DNA of 16,484 bases. Source: JASLDZ01 sp038226305 (GTDB lineage Bacteria; Pseudomonadota; Alphaproteobacteria; Caulobacterales; Caulobacteraceae). Made by a program: the position numbers and the translations under genes. The stretch spans positions 1-16,484 of the forward strand of contig JBBRQN010000031.1 of NCBI GenBank assembly GCA_038226305.1. The letters run 5' to 3'. Numbering within the stretch: the stretch's first letter is position 1; each line of letters begins with the position of its first letter. A model generated the notes under the pieces. It was given only the letters and a program-made list of their open reading frames with translations, ran no database searches and was not told where the DNA came from. Below, one piece after another: positions 1 to 8,172 of the stretch.

Positions 1-1215
1 CTGCGTGAGCCCAGTGTAGGTCTCGGCCTGAGTGAGCGTCGTCGTGCCCGTTCCCGACTGGACGAAACGACCGCTGCCGGAGATCAGCTGCGACAGCGTC
101 ACCGCATTGGAGTGGTTGACGTTCAGGACGCTGGTGGTGGTGCCCAGGTATATCCTGCCCGCTACGGAGCCCGTCGTTCCCCCGTCACCGAGCCGGAGCG
201 TTCCGGCGACCCCTGTCGTTCCGGTGTAGGTGTTGTCGCCCGTCAAGACGGTGACGCCATTGTTGCTGGCGGCAAAGATGCCCACCTGGCTCGCCGGGCC
301 GTTGTCGAACTGGACGGAGCCCGTGCCGGAGATCACGCCGGCGAAGTTCGAGGCCTTGGAGATTTCCAGATAGGTCGCGCCCAGGACAACCGTGCCGGTG
401 TTCGCGCCCGTCAGGCCCTGGATCACGGTGTAGCCGTTCGACACGCCCGCAACGTTGAGCGCGCCGTTCACCAGGACATTGCTGGAGTAGGAGATGTCTC
501 CCCCAGCGCCCAGGGTCAGGCCGGAGCCGGCGGCGTTGATCGCCGTGCCGCCCGTGTAGGTGTTGGCGCCCGTCAGGGTCTCCGTGCCGGCCTGGATCAA
601 GAGCCCACCCGTGCCGCGGATGCTGCCGGCGAAGGTTCCGGAGGCGTTGGACAGGTTGAGGACGTTGGCCCCCAGGGTGACGATGCCGGTGTTGGAACCG
701 GACAGCGACGTGATAACCGCCGCCCCGTTGCTGTGGCCCGAGATGTCGAAGGTGGCGTTGTCGGTCACGCTCGTCACGTTGGAGATCAGGCCGGCGCCGG
801 AGAGCGCCAGCGTGCCGGCGTTGATCGTGAGCGGACCCGTGAAGGTGTTCGCACCCGTCAGGGTCAAAGTGCCCGCCCCGTCCTTCGACAGGTTCGCGGT
901 CCCCCCGATCGGGAAGCCGACACCGCCGCCCGAGATGACGCCTGCGAACAGCGTGTTGGCCGTCGAGTTCAGGGAGTAGGTGTAGATCGTCCCCTTGCTG
1001 CCGCCGCCCAGCCGGACCTGGCTTCCAGCCACGCCAGACAGGTTGTTGATCGCCTGCGAGTTGGCGGTGAGATCGAGGATGCTGGTGGCGCCGGTGAGGG
1101 CTACGCCCGAGGTGGCGGTGATTGCGTTGGCGGTGCTGAGGGCGAGCGTGCCGGCAGCGATGGTGGTGGCGCCGGTGTAGGCGCTGGTGCCCGACACGTT
1201 CCATGTGCCCGAGTC
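1..1215 (-). repeat. Five autotransporter-associated beta-strand (PATR) repeats
   Basis: Within the large minus-strand protein, degenerate copies of the pattern GT-x-x-L-T-G-x-N-T-Y/F-T-G-x-T/L-x-I-x-x-G-T-L-x-L occur. They lie roughly at 1150-1215 (GTWNVSGTSAYTG), 810-873 (GTLTLTGANTFTG), 530-595 (GTETLTGANTYTG), 190-260 (VTVLTGDNTYTG) and 1-45 (GTTTLTQAETYTG). They are about 90-110 codons apart. In known autotransporters such repeats mark turns of the passenger helix ahead of the beta-barrel. The copies have diverged, so this is a protein-level repeat rather than a recent DNA duplication. Confidence 0.75.
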
Positions 1216-3090
1216 CAGCTTCGACAGCGACTGGATGCCGGTCGCGCTGCCGAGGGCGTAGCTGCCCGCGGCCCCGTTGGCGGCCGTGCCGTCTCCCGTG
1301 CCGCGCAGCACGAGGTCGAAGTTGCCCGTGACCGTGCCGACCGTTCCAGCGTTCAGCGTACCGGCGTTCTGAAGCCGTACGCCCGTGCCCGTGTCGACGA
1401 CGCCCGCGTTCGCCGTGCCGGTGCCGGTGTAGAGGCTCAGCGTGGCGCTCGGCGCATTGGTGAAGTTGATGTTGCCGGTGGTCGATCCGGCGAACAGGTT
1501 GACGGCGACGCCAGCGGTGCTGGAGCCGAGATTTCCGTTCACGGCGATGGAGCCCGCCCCGCCGTCGGTCAGAGTCCCGTAGTTGTTGACGACCCCCGAC
1601 TGGCCGGAAAGCTGGACGGCCGTGCCGTACGTCGCGTCGGTTCCGCCCTGGATCGATCCGCCCGTGGCGTTGGTGATCACCGATCCCACCGACCCGACGA
1701 TGCCGGAATAGGTGGTGGACGTGATCGTTCCGGCGTTCAGAACATTGGCGGCGCCGAAGGCGAAGACAGTGTCGGCGTTGCTGCTGCTGAGGGCGCCGCC
1801 CGCCTTGTTGACCAGCGTCAGGTCATGTCGAGAAAGAATGGCCTGCGAGCTGGCGGTGATGGTGCCGCCGTTGTTGTTGACGACGACAGCGCCGGTGCCG
1901 TCGTTGTTGACGCCATATCCGCCGGTGCTCGACAGGGTGACACCGTTGGCGACGTTCACCGTGAATCCTGCGCCGTCGGAGTAGACGCTGTTGCCCGTCG
2001 AGCTGATGTTGGCGTTCACGTTCACGGTGTTCGTGGTGGCGTCGCCCGCAGTGGCCCCGGCGTAAACGCCCATTCCGACCCGCTGGTTGGAGCCGATAGA
2101 GCCGTTGACGTTCACGACGAAGGTTCCCGCCCCGCCGTTGTAGGCGTAGATCGCGGTGGAGCCCGCGCCGTCGATCGTGCCGCTGCTGGTGAGGCTGTAC
2201 GCGCCGCCGGAGTTCGATTCCGCGTCGAGGCCGTACTGGCTCGCGGTGATCGCGGCGGCTGAATTGACGGTGACGTCGGTCTCTGCGGCGAGATATACGG
2301 CGTGCTGGCCGGAGATCGAGCCGCCGGTGGAGGTGAAGTTCAGCGTTCCCTGCGCGGATGCATTGACGCCGTATCCATTGGCCGCGCTGATCGTGCCGCT
2401 GGTGGTGAGGTTAATGTTCCCGAATGCGTAACTGTTGATGGCGTCGCTGGCGGTGCTGGTGATCGCCGAGGCCAGATTGGCGGTGACGTCGTCCCCGTTG
2501 AGGCTGACGCCGTAGTCGCGCGCCATGATTGAGCCGCCCGTGGTCGTCAGGCTCACAACGCCCGTCGCCGTGTAGGCGCTGATCCCGACGGAGTTGGTCG
2601 AGCTGATGGTCGCGGCGCCGAGGTCGGCCGTAAGCCCTGTGGATCCCGTAAGACGAACGGTGGGAGCAGAGGTGCCTCTCAGCGTCGACGCGGCACCAGC
2701 CGAAGTGACCGTGAGCGGGGCGCTGCTGTAAATGCCGAGGGCCGTCTCGCCGGCAGAGTTGATGTTCAAACCGCCGAAGGTGACCGCCTGGGGCGCGCCG
2801 CTCAGGGAGAAGCCGCCGGTGCCACCTGTGTTGTCAGTTTTGGTGGCCGTGCCCGTGTAGGTGACGGTGCCTGAGTTATTGGCGGGTGTGACGGTGGTTT
2901 GCGCAAAAGCGGCGCCCGAGGCGAACACGCCGAACGCCGCTGCGGCGACGGCGGCGGGCTTGGCGAAGCTGATCCAGCTCGACCGCCGGGGCTTCAGCAC
3001 CGGACCGCAGCCCGCCAGCATGGAGGTGGACAGAAGCGCCCGGCGGTGGGCGCGGACGGAAGCCGCCGAGCGGGCGCGCGGCGAAGACAT
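1..3090 (-). CDS. Large autotransporter-type surface protein with beta-strand repeats (N-terminal 1030 codons, continues past left edge)
   Basis: An uninterrupted minus-strand frame runs from ATG at 3090 to base 1 without a stop, so only the N-terminal part is present. The N-terminus is a long basic leader (R/K-rich residues 5-36), then a hydrophobic Ala-rich stretch (about 45-62) ending in AFA|QTT, a good signal peptidase I site at residue 63. After it comes a Ser/Thr/Gly/Asn-rich chain of short repeats such as 'TTSGTISA.GYGVNAS' (about residues 70-560), typical of a right-handed beta-helix passenger. At least five copies of the autotransporter-associated beta-strand repeat follow (GTLTLTGANTFTG type; family PF12951/TIGR02601). 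By family analogy it is exported by Sec and displayed at or released from the outer membrane through a C-terminal beta-barrel. That barrel would lie left of the window and is not seen. Substrate and adhesion role are unknown. There is no clear Shine-Dalgarno before 3090. An internal ATG at 3021 (residue 24) would leave a more ordinary signal peptide and is a possible alternative start. Confidence 0.85.
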   Translation of the reverse strand, partial: MSSPRARSAASVRAHRRALLSTSMLAGCGPVLKPRRSSWISFAKPAAVAAAAFGVFASGAAFAQTTVTPANNSGTVTYTGTATKTDNTGGTGGFSLSGAPQAVTFGGLNINSAGETALGIYSSAPLTVTSAGAASTLRGTSAPTVRLTGSTGLTADLGAATISSTNSVGISAYTATGVVSLTTTGGSIMARDYGVSLNGDDVTANLASAITSTASDAINSYAFGNINLTTSGTISAANGYGVNASAQGTLNFTSTGGSISGQHAVYLAAETDVTVNSAAAITASQYGLDAESNSGGAYSLTSSGTIDGAGSTAIYAYNGGAGTFVVNVNGSIGSNQRVGMGVYAGATAGDATTNTVNVNANISSTGNSVYSDGAGFTVNVANGVTLSSTGGYGVNNDGTGAVVVNNNGGTITASSQAILSRHDLTLVNKAGGALSSSNADTVFAFGAANVLNAGTITSTTYSGIVGSVGSVITNATGGSIQGGTDATYGTAVQLSGQSGVVNNYGTLTDGGAGSIAVNGNLGSSTAGVAVNLFAGSTTGNINFTNAPSATLSLYTGTGTANAGVVDTGTGVRLQNAGTLNAGTVGTVTGNFDLVLRGTGDGTAANGAAGSYALGSATGIQSLSKLDSGTWNVSGTSAYTGATTIAAGTLALSTANAITATSGVALTGATSILDLTANSQAINNLSGVAGSQVRLGGGSKGTIYTYSLNSTANTLFAGVISGGGVGFPIGGTANLSKDGAGTLTLTGANTFTGPLTINAGTLALSGAGLISNVTSVTDNATFDISGHSNGAAVITSLSGSNTGIVTLGANVLNLSNASGTFAGSIRGTGGLLIQAGTETLTGANTYTGGTAINAAGSGLTLGAGGDISYSSNVLVNGALNVAGVSNGYTVIQGLTGANTGTVVLGATYLEISKASNFAGVISGTGSVQFDNGPASQVGIFAASNNGVTVLTGDNTYTGTTGVAGTLRLGDGGTTGSVAGRIYLGTTTSVLNVNHSNAVTLSQLISGSGRFVQSGTGTTTLTQAETYTGLTQ

Positions 3091-3180
3091 AGTAAACAAG
3101 CGAACTGCCCCTGGAACACGGGCCGGATACTGCCGGGCCTCGATTTGAGCGTTCGCTAGGCGATTTCGGCAGGGCGCGGT

Positions 3181-3196
3181 GTCTCAATCCTGAGAC
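3181..3196. promoter_or_regulatory. Short perfect inverted repeat in the divergent promoter region
   Basis: GTCTCA-ATCC-TGAGAC has 6-bp arms and a 4-bp centre. It lies between the divergent autotransporter and adenylate-forming-enzyme genes, about 90 bp upstream of the autotransporter ATG. It could be an operator or a stem-loop in the autotransporter leader. A 6-bp match may be chance. Confidence 0.25.
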
Positions 3197-3262
3197 GTCG
3201 GCATAAATGTGACGGGTTTACGCAAATTGCGGATTTTGCAGGGCATTTCACTCTTAGTAAGC

Positions 3263-3270
3263 TTAACCAT
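3263..3270 (+). promoter_or_regulatory. Possible CtrA half-site (TTAACCAT) in the AT-rich divergent intergenic region
   Basis: The 297-bp gap between 3091 and 3387 holds no gene I can support. Its part from about 3197 to 3300 is strikingly AT-rich for this genome, as expected of a promoter island serving both divergent genes. It contains TTAACCAT, which matches the CtrA half-site described in Caulobacter. A properly spaced second TTAA half (7 bp away) is absent; the nearest is an imperfect TTAG at 3254. I could not pick convincing -35/-10 pairs for either gene. The assignment depends on the organism being a CtrA-using alphaproteobacterium. Confidence 0.25.
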
Positions 3271-3387
3271 ACAGAGCAGATTATCTAACTATTGATCGTC
3301 TCTTTTGAGAGTGTGCCTTTCGTCCTGGCACCAGCGCCCACTGATTCCCGCTCGACAGGGCGGGCGGAGCCGAACACAAGCCGCGCC

Positions 3388-4821
3388 ATGTTCGACCGCT
3401 TCATCCGCTTCAGCGCCGCCCTTTCGCCCCATGCCCCCGCCGTTTCGAACGGCGCATCGCATGTGGCCTATCGGCGGTTCGACGATGATATCGACCGGTG
3501 CGCCGCGGCGCTGGCCGAGACGGGTCTGGTGCCGGGGGTGCTCGCCGGCGTCTGCGTCGCCGACCCATACCTGCACCTCCTGCTCACCTTGGCCTGCGCG
3601 CGTCTGCGGGTGGCCACCGTCTCGATCATCCCGGCCATGGCGGCTGCGGTGATCGCCATCGCCCGCCCCACCACGGTTCTTTCCGATGGCTCGAGCGGCG
3701 ATCTCTCCGCCTTGGGCCTTGCCTGCGTGACGGTGGACGCGGGCTGGGTGCAGTCCGTCCTCGCCCGGGAGCGGACGGGGCCTTTCGCCTCGCCTGAGAT
3801 CGACCCCGAGGCGCTGGCGCGGGTGCAGCTGTCGTCCGGCACCACGGGCACGCCGAAGGCCGTGGGCCTGAGCTGGCGGATGATGACCGACCGGGTCCAC
3901 TTCACCTTCGCCGAGGGGGTCGAACGGCTCGTGTCTCTTATCGGGCCGGAGAGCGGGGCCATCCAGGTGTTCCTGGTCACCTGGGCCCGGCGAGGCTGCG
4001 TGTGCTTCCCCTCGATGGACGCCGCAGACATGGCCGCAAGCCTGCCGGCCCTCAACCTCACGGGGCTCCTGGGCACCCCGGCGCAGATCATCGCGCTCCT
4101 GGCCGCCCTGCCCGGCGACGCCGCAGCGTCGCCGCAGCTTTGGGTGAGCATCGCCGGCGGGCATGCTTCGGCCGGCCTGCTTCATCGCGTGCGGGAGCGG
4201 CTGGGTGCGCAGGTGAACATCGCCTACGCCTCCACCGAGGCGGGCATCTGCGGCATGGCCTTCGCCCCCCAGCTCCGCGAGACGGGCGGGGTCGGCTGGG
4301 CCACGCCTTGGACCGAAGTCGAAGCGGCGGACGAGGCCGGCTCGCCCGTGCCCGCCGGCCAGACGGGACGCCTGCGCGTGCGGGGACCGGGGGTGGTGAG
4401 CGGCTATCTCTACGACCACGCCCTGACGGCCGAACGCTTCGTGGACGGCTGGTTCTATCCCGGTGACCTGGGCCGGATCAGCACCGACGGCCTGATCACC
4501 GTGCTCGGCCGCGAGGACGAGGTGATGAACATCGGCGGCGAGAAATACCTGCCGGAGGTGCTGGAAGGCCCCATCCTGACCCTTCCGGGGGTGACCGATG
4601 CCGCCGCCTTCGCCCTGGACGACCACGAGGGCGTGACCCAGCCCTGGCTGGCGATCGTGCGCGGCGAGGGATTCGACGAACGCCTCGTCGGCCCCGCCCT
4701 CCCCGCCGGAATGCCCCCGGTGCGGATCGCCTGGACCGACGCCATCCCCAAGACCCCCCTGGGCAAGGTGCAGCGCGAACTCCTGAAAGCCGCCGCCCGG
4801 ACCCTGCCGCCTGTCTCCTAG
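3388..4821 (+). CDS. Class I adenylate-forming enzyme (AMP-binding, acyl-CoA synthetase/ligase type)
   Basis: The 477-residue protein carries the full set of adenylation-domain signatures. The phosphate-binding loop SSGTTGTPK is at residues 149-157. An aromatic and acceptor region reads YASTEAG. The YPGDLG motif has the ribose-binding Asp360. It is followed by GREDEVMNIGGEKYLPEV (hinge, core A8) and the C-terminal catalytic lysine K460 in PLGKVQREL (A10). Such enzymes activate a carboxylate as acyl-AMP and usually pass it to CoA or a carrier protein. The acid cannot be read from the sequence. The length is slightly short for the family (commonly 500-550), and no carrier or thioesterase gene lies beside it. 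I prefer ATG 3388 because MFDRFIRFSAAL starts like other family members. In-frame TTG 3292 and GTG 3313 would add an unconserved Pro/Arg-rich leader. No start has a good ribosome-binding site. It is divergent from the autotransporter and convergent with dnaE2, so it is probably a single-gene unit. Confidence 0.85.
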   Translation: MFDRFIRFSAALSPHAPAVSNGASHVAYRRFDDDIDRCAAALAETGLVPGVLAGVCVADPYLHLLLTLACARLRVATVSIIPAMAAAVIAIARPTTVLSDGSSGDLSALGLACVTVDAGWVQSVLARERTGPFASPEIDPEALARVQLSSGTTGTPKAVGLSWRMMTDRVHFTFAEGVERLVSLIGPESGAIQVFLVTWARRGCVCFPSMDAADMAASLPALNLTGLLGTPAQIIALLAALPGDAAASPQLWVSIAGGHASAGLLHRVRERLGAQVNIAYASTEAGICGMAFAPQLRETGGVGWATPWTEVEAADEAGSPVPAGQTGRLRVRGPGVVSGYLYDHALTAERFVDGWFYPGDLGRISTDGLITVLGREDEVMNIGGEKYLPEVLEGPILTLPGVTDAAAFALDDHEGVTQPWLAIVRGEGFDERLVGPALPAGMPPVRIAWTDAIPKTPLGKVQRELLKAAARTLPPVS

Positions 4822-4845
4822 CGGCGGCACAACTTTGCCCACGGG

Positions 4846-4885
4846 CCGTCGCCGGACGGGGCGGCGCATGCGCGATCTCGCGAGA
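4846..4885. terminator. Weak inverted repeats between convergent genes, possible bidirectional terminator
   Basis: The 66-bp gap between the two convergent stop codons contains a small hairpin, CCGTC-GCCG-GACGG (4846-4859), and a perfect 10-bp palindrome TCTCGCGAGA (4876-4885). Neither is followed by a T-run on either strand, so a classical intrinsic terminator is not demonstrated. Position is the main argument. Confidence 0.3.
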
Positions 4886-4887
4886 GC

Positions 4888-7800
4888 TCAATGAAAGTCC
4901 CGCGAGGCGGGCAGGATGCGCACGTCGCGGGGGTGGCCCGCGTGGCGGGGCGGCGGCTTGCGGGCGGGAGCGGGCGGGCCGAGGTCGAGCTCCGGTTGGG
5001 TGAGGGCCTGCAGGTCGGCGGTGCGATCCACGAGGCGGGCGGCGAGCACGTGCACCACCTCCGCCGCCTGATCGGTGCGCTGCACCCGGCCGTGCACCTC
5101 GATCAGGCGGGCCGACATGATGACCTTGCGGAAGCGGTCGAACACCTGCGGCATCACCACGAGGTTCGCCACCCCCGTCTCGTCCTCCAGGGTGATGAAG
5201 CAGACGAGGCCGTTGCCGGGCCTCTGGCGCATCAGCACCACCCCCGCCACCGCCACCGAAGCGGCCTCGCGCATCCGGGCGAGATCGGCGCAGGGGCGAA
5301 CCCCTCGACCGTCGAACACACCGCGCAGCATGCCCATGGGATGGCCTTTCAGGGATAGCCGCGTGGTCTGATAGTCGGCCGCCACATGCTCCCCCAGCCC
5401 CATCACCGGGAGTTCCGGCATGGCTTCCCTGTCCGGCAGGGAGGCAAGGAGCGGGGCTGGGGCCGCGGGCGACACCCCCCGCACCCGCCACAGGGCGGCC
5501 CGGCGGTCGAGGCCGATGGAGCGCATGGCGTCGGCCTGGGCCAGGCTCTGCAGATGCGGCCGGTTCAGGCCCGAGCGGCGGACCAGCGCATCGAAGTCCG
5601 GGTAGCCGCCTGCCTCGCCACGCGCCTCCACAAGGGCGCGCGCGGGGGTCTCGTGAACGCCGTCGATCTGGCGAAGCCCCAGGCGCAGGGCATGGGCGCC
5701 GCCCCCGCAGGGCTCCAGCGTGTTGTCCCAGTCGCTGTGGTTCACGTCCGCCGGGCGCACCTCGACCCCGTGCTCGATGGCGTCGCGCACGAGCTGGGCC
5801 GGGGCGTAGAAACCCATCGGCTGGGCGTTGAGCAGGGCGCAGGCGAACACCGCCGGGTGGTGATGCTTCAGCCAGGCCGACACGTAGACGAGCTTGGCGA
5901 AGCTGGCCGCGTGGCTCTCGGGAAAGCCGTAGGAGCCGAACCCCTCGATCTGCTTGAAGCACCGCTCGGCGAAGTCTCGCTCATAGCCGCGCCGGGTCAT
6001 GCCCTCGACCATCTTGATGCGGAAGGCGTCGATCCCGCCGAGGTTTCTGAAGGTCGCCATGGAGCGGCGCAGGCCGTCGGCCTCGCTCGGGGTGAACTGG
6101 GCCGCCGTGATGGCGAGCTGCATCGCCTGCTCCTGAAACAGCGGCACGCCGAGCGTGCGACCCAAGACGTCGGACAGTTCATTCGGATCGTGCGGTGGGG
6201 CGGGCTTGGGGAATTCCATCCGCTCCAGCCCTTGGCGCCGCTTCAGATAGGGATGCACCATGTCGCCCTGGATCGGGCCGGGCCGCACGATGGCGACCTG
6301 GATGGCGAGGTCGTAGAAGCAAGCGGGCTTCAGCCTCGGCAGCATGTTCATCTGCGCCCGGCTCTCCACCTGGAAGACCCCCACGCTGTCGCCCCGCTGG
6401 AGCATGGCGTAGACGCCGGGATCGTCATCGCCCTCGATCTGCGCCATGTCCTTGATGGCAAAGATGGCGTGGTGGTTCAGGAGCGCGAAGGCGCCCCGGA
6501 TGCAGCTCAGCATCCCCAGCGCCAGCACGTCGACCTTCATGATCCCCAGGGCGTCGATGTCGTCCTTGTCCCACTCCAGAAAGGTGCGGTCGGGCATGGC
6601 GCCGTTGAGGATGGGGGCGGTCTCGTCCAGCCGCCGTTCGGTGAGCACGAAGCCCCCCACATGCTGCGACAGGTGCCGGGGGAACTGCAGAAGCTGGCCC
6701 GCCAGATCGAGCGCCCGGGCGATCACCGGGTTCTCAGGGTCGAGCCCGGCCTGGATCACATGCGAGGGATCGGGTTTGCCGCCCCAGCTTCCCCACACCA
6801 TGCCGGAAAGGGCGGCGGTGACATCCTCGGTCAGGCCCAGCGCCTTGCCCACCTCGCGGATGGCGCTGCGCGGGCGATAGTGGATCACCGTGGAACAGAT
6901 GGCGGCGCGCTCGCGGCCATAGCGGCCGTAGATGTGCTGGATCACCTCCTCGCGGCGCTCGTGCTCGAAATCCACGTCGATGTCGGGGGGCTCGTCCCGG
7001 GCGCTGGAGATGAAGCGGGCGAAGAGGAGCTTGATCTTGGAGGGGTCCACCGCCGTGATCCCCAGGCAGAAACACACGGCGCTGTTGGCCGCCGAACCCC
7101 GCCCCTGGCAGAGGATCCCCCGCCCGCGGGCGAACTTCACCACGTCATGCACGGTCAGGAAGTAGCGGGCGTAGTCGCAGTCGGCGATGAAGGTGAACTC
7201 GCTCCTCAGGGCCTCGGCGACCGCCGGCGGAACCCCCTTGGGATAGCGTTCCGCCGCGCCCTCCCACGTCAGCGCCTCCAGATGCGCCTGCGGGGTCACG
7301 CCTTCAGGCACGGTCTCGCGGGGGTATTCGTACTTCAGCTGCGTAAGGTCGAAGCGGCAGGCGTTCAGGAGGCGCGAGGTCTCTGCGACGGCGTCGGGAT
7401 GGTCGCGGAACAGCCTCGCCATCTCGTCGGCGGGCTTCAGGTGGCGTTCGCCGTTGGCCTGCAGCAGGCGACCGGCTTGGGCGACGGTGACGTGCTCGCG
7501 GATGCAGGTCATCACGTCCAGCAAAGGGCGGCGCTCCGGCTCGTGGACGAGCACGTCGTTGACGGCCAGGAGCGGGGCCCCCCTCGCCATCGCCAGTTCC
7601 GCCAGGGCATCCAGGCGCCGGGCGGCGGCGGGGCCGTAGGTCATGGCGGCGGCCAGCCGAACCTGCCCCGGATGGGCGTCCAGAAGATCATCGAGCCGCG
7701 CGCTCAAACCGGCGATGTCCAGCCGATCGGGGGGCAGGAGCGCCAGCGCCAGGCCGGGGCCAGCGGCCAGAAGATCGCCCCACTCCAGCCGACATTCACC

Positions 7801-8172
7801 CTTCTTCGCCCGCAGGTTGCCCGTGGTGAGGAGGCGGCTGAGGCGGCCGTAGGCCTCGCGGTGCAGGGGATAGGCCAGCACATCGGGGGCGCCATCGGCG
7901 AAGACCAGCCGCACGCCCACCACATAGCGGAACGCCGCCAGCCGGGCCGCCAGGGCTTCGTTTCCGGTTTCGGCGATCTTCTTCTTGAGCTCCTTCAGGC
8001 GGCTGAACGGTCGCACCACCCCGGCAAGGGTGTTGCGGTCCGCCACGGCCATGCCTGCGTGTCCGAGGTCCAGCGCGGTATCCACAAGCTCCTCAGGGTG
8101 CGAGGCCCCCCGCAGGAAGGAGAAGCAGGTGGTGACGGCGAACTCCGCATAGGGCGGCGCGGGCGGCTTCAT
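4888..8172 (-). CDS. dnaE2: Error-prone DNA polymerase III alpha subunit DnaE2 (ImuC)
   Basis: This 1094-residue C-family polymerase is the catalytic member of the SOS-induced translesion mutasome. An N-terminal PHP domain starts with AEFAVTTCFSFLRGASHPEEL. The polymerase core has QGRGSAANSAVCF, the catalytic pair PDIDVDF (Asp397 and Asp399) and the third acidic residue in MKVDVL (Asp548), spaced as in E. coli DnaE. An OB-fold segment (VAVAGVVLMRQRPG) follows. The protein ends with the DnaE2 hallmark HPRDVRILPASRDFH. The length fits the family. The start is ATG 8172 because its ATGA overlaps the imuB stop (4-nt overlap, translational coupling); an in-frame extension to 8361 reads only imuB sequence in another frame. 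It depends on the ImuB-beta-clamp contact for access to DNA and causes damage-induced mutagenesis. It is cotranscribed from the LexA-controlled imuA promoter; I found no separate promoter. Confidence 0.96.
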   Translation of the reverse strand: MKPPAPPYAEFAVTTCFSFLRGASHPEELVDTALDLGHAGMAVADRNTLAGVVRPFSRLKELKKKIAETGNEALAARLAAFRYVVGVRLVFADGAPDVLAYPLHREAYGRLSRLLTTGNLRAKKGECRLEWGDLLAAGPGLALALLPPDRLDIAGLSARLDDLLDAHPGQVRLAAAMTYGPAAARRLDALAELAMARGAPLLAVNDVLVHEPERRPLLDVMTCIREHVTVAQAGRLLQANGERHLKPADEMARLFRDHPDAVAETSRLLNACRFDLTQLKYEYPRETVPEGVTPQAHLEALTWEGAAERYPKGVPPAVAEALRSEFTFIADCDYARYFLTVHDVVKFARGRGILCQGRGSAANSAVCFCLGITAVDPSKIKLLFARFISSARDEPPDIDVDFEHERREEVIQHIYGRYGRERAAICSTVIHYRPRSAIREVGKALGLTEDVTAALSGMVWGSWGGKPDPSHVIQAGLDPENPVIARALDLAGQLLQFPRHLSQHVGGFVLTERRLDETAPILNGAMPDRTFLEWDKDDIDALGIMKVDVLALGMLSCIRGAFALLNHHAIFAIKDMAQIEGDDDPGVYAMLQRGDSVGVFQVESRAQMNMLPRLKPACFYDLAIQVAIVRPGPIQGDMVHPYLKRRQGLERMEFPKPAPPHDPNELSDVLGRTLGVPLFQEQAMQLAITAAQFTPSEADGLRRSMATFRNLGGIDAFRIKMVEGMTRRGYERDFAERCFKQIEGFGSYGFPESHAASFAKLVYVSAWLKHHHPAVFACALLNAQPMGFYAPAQLVRDAIEHGVEVRPADVNHSDWDNTLEPCGGGAHALRLGLRQIDGVHETPARALVEARGEAGGYPDFDALVRRSGLNRPHLQSLAQADAMRSIGLDRRAALWRVRGVSPAAPAPLLASLPDREAMPELPVMGLGEHVAADYQTTRLSLKGHPMGMLRGVFDGRGVRPCADLARMREAASVAVAGVVLMRQRPGNGLVCFITLEDETGVANLVVMPQVFDRFRKVIMSARLIEVHGRVQRTDQAAEVVHVLAARLVDRTADLQALTQPELDLGPPAPARKPPPRHAGHPRDVRILPASRDFH

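Noticed and set aside
1..1215. Tandem DNA repeats suggesting a recent duplication or CRISPR-like array
   Set aside because: The similarity is at protein level (PATR repeats), with irregular spacing of about 300 bp and diverged DNA.
112..2262. 716-codon plus-strand open frame
   Set aside because: It is antisense, in register with the autotransporter gene. Its product is Arg/Gly/Asp/Val-rich with no recognisable motif, a by-product of high G+C and the repeated Gly/Thr/Ser codons on the other strand.
3289..4869. 526-codon minus-strand open frame opposite the adenylate-forming enzyme
   Set aside because: It is an antisense shadow of low complexity. The plus strand has the complete adenylation motif series.
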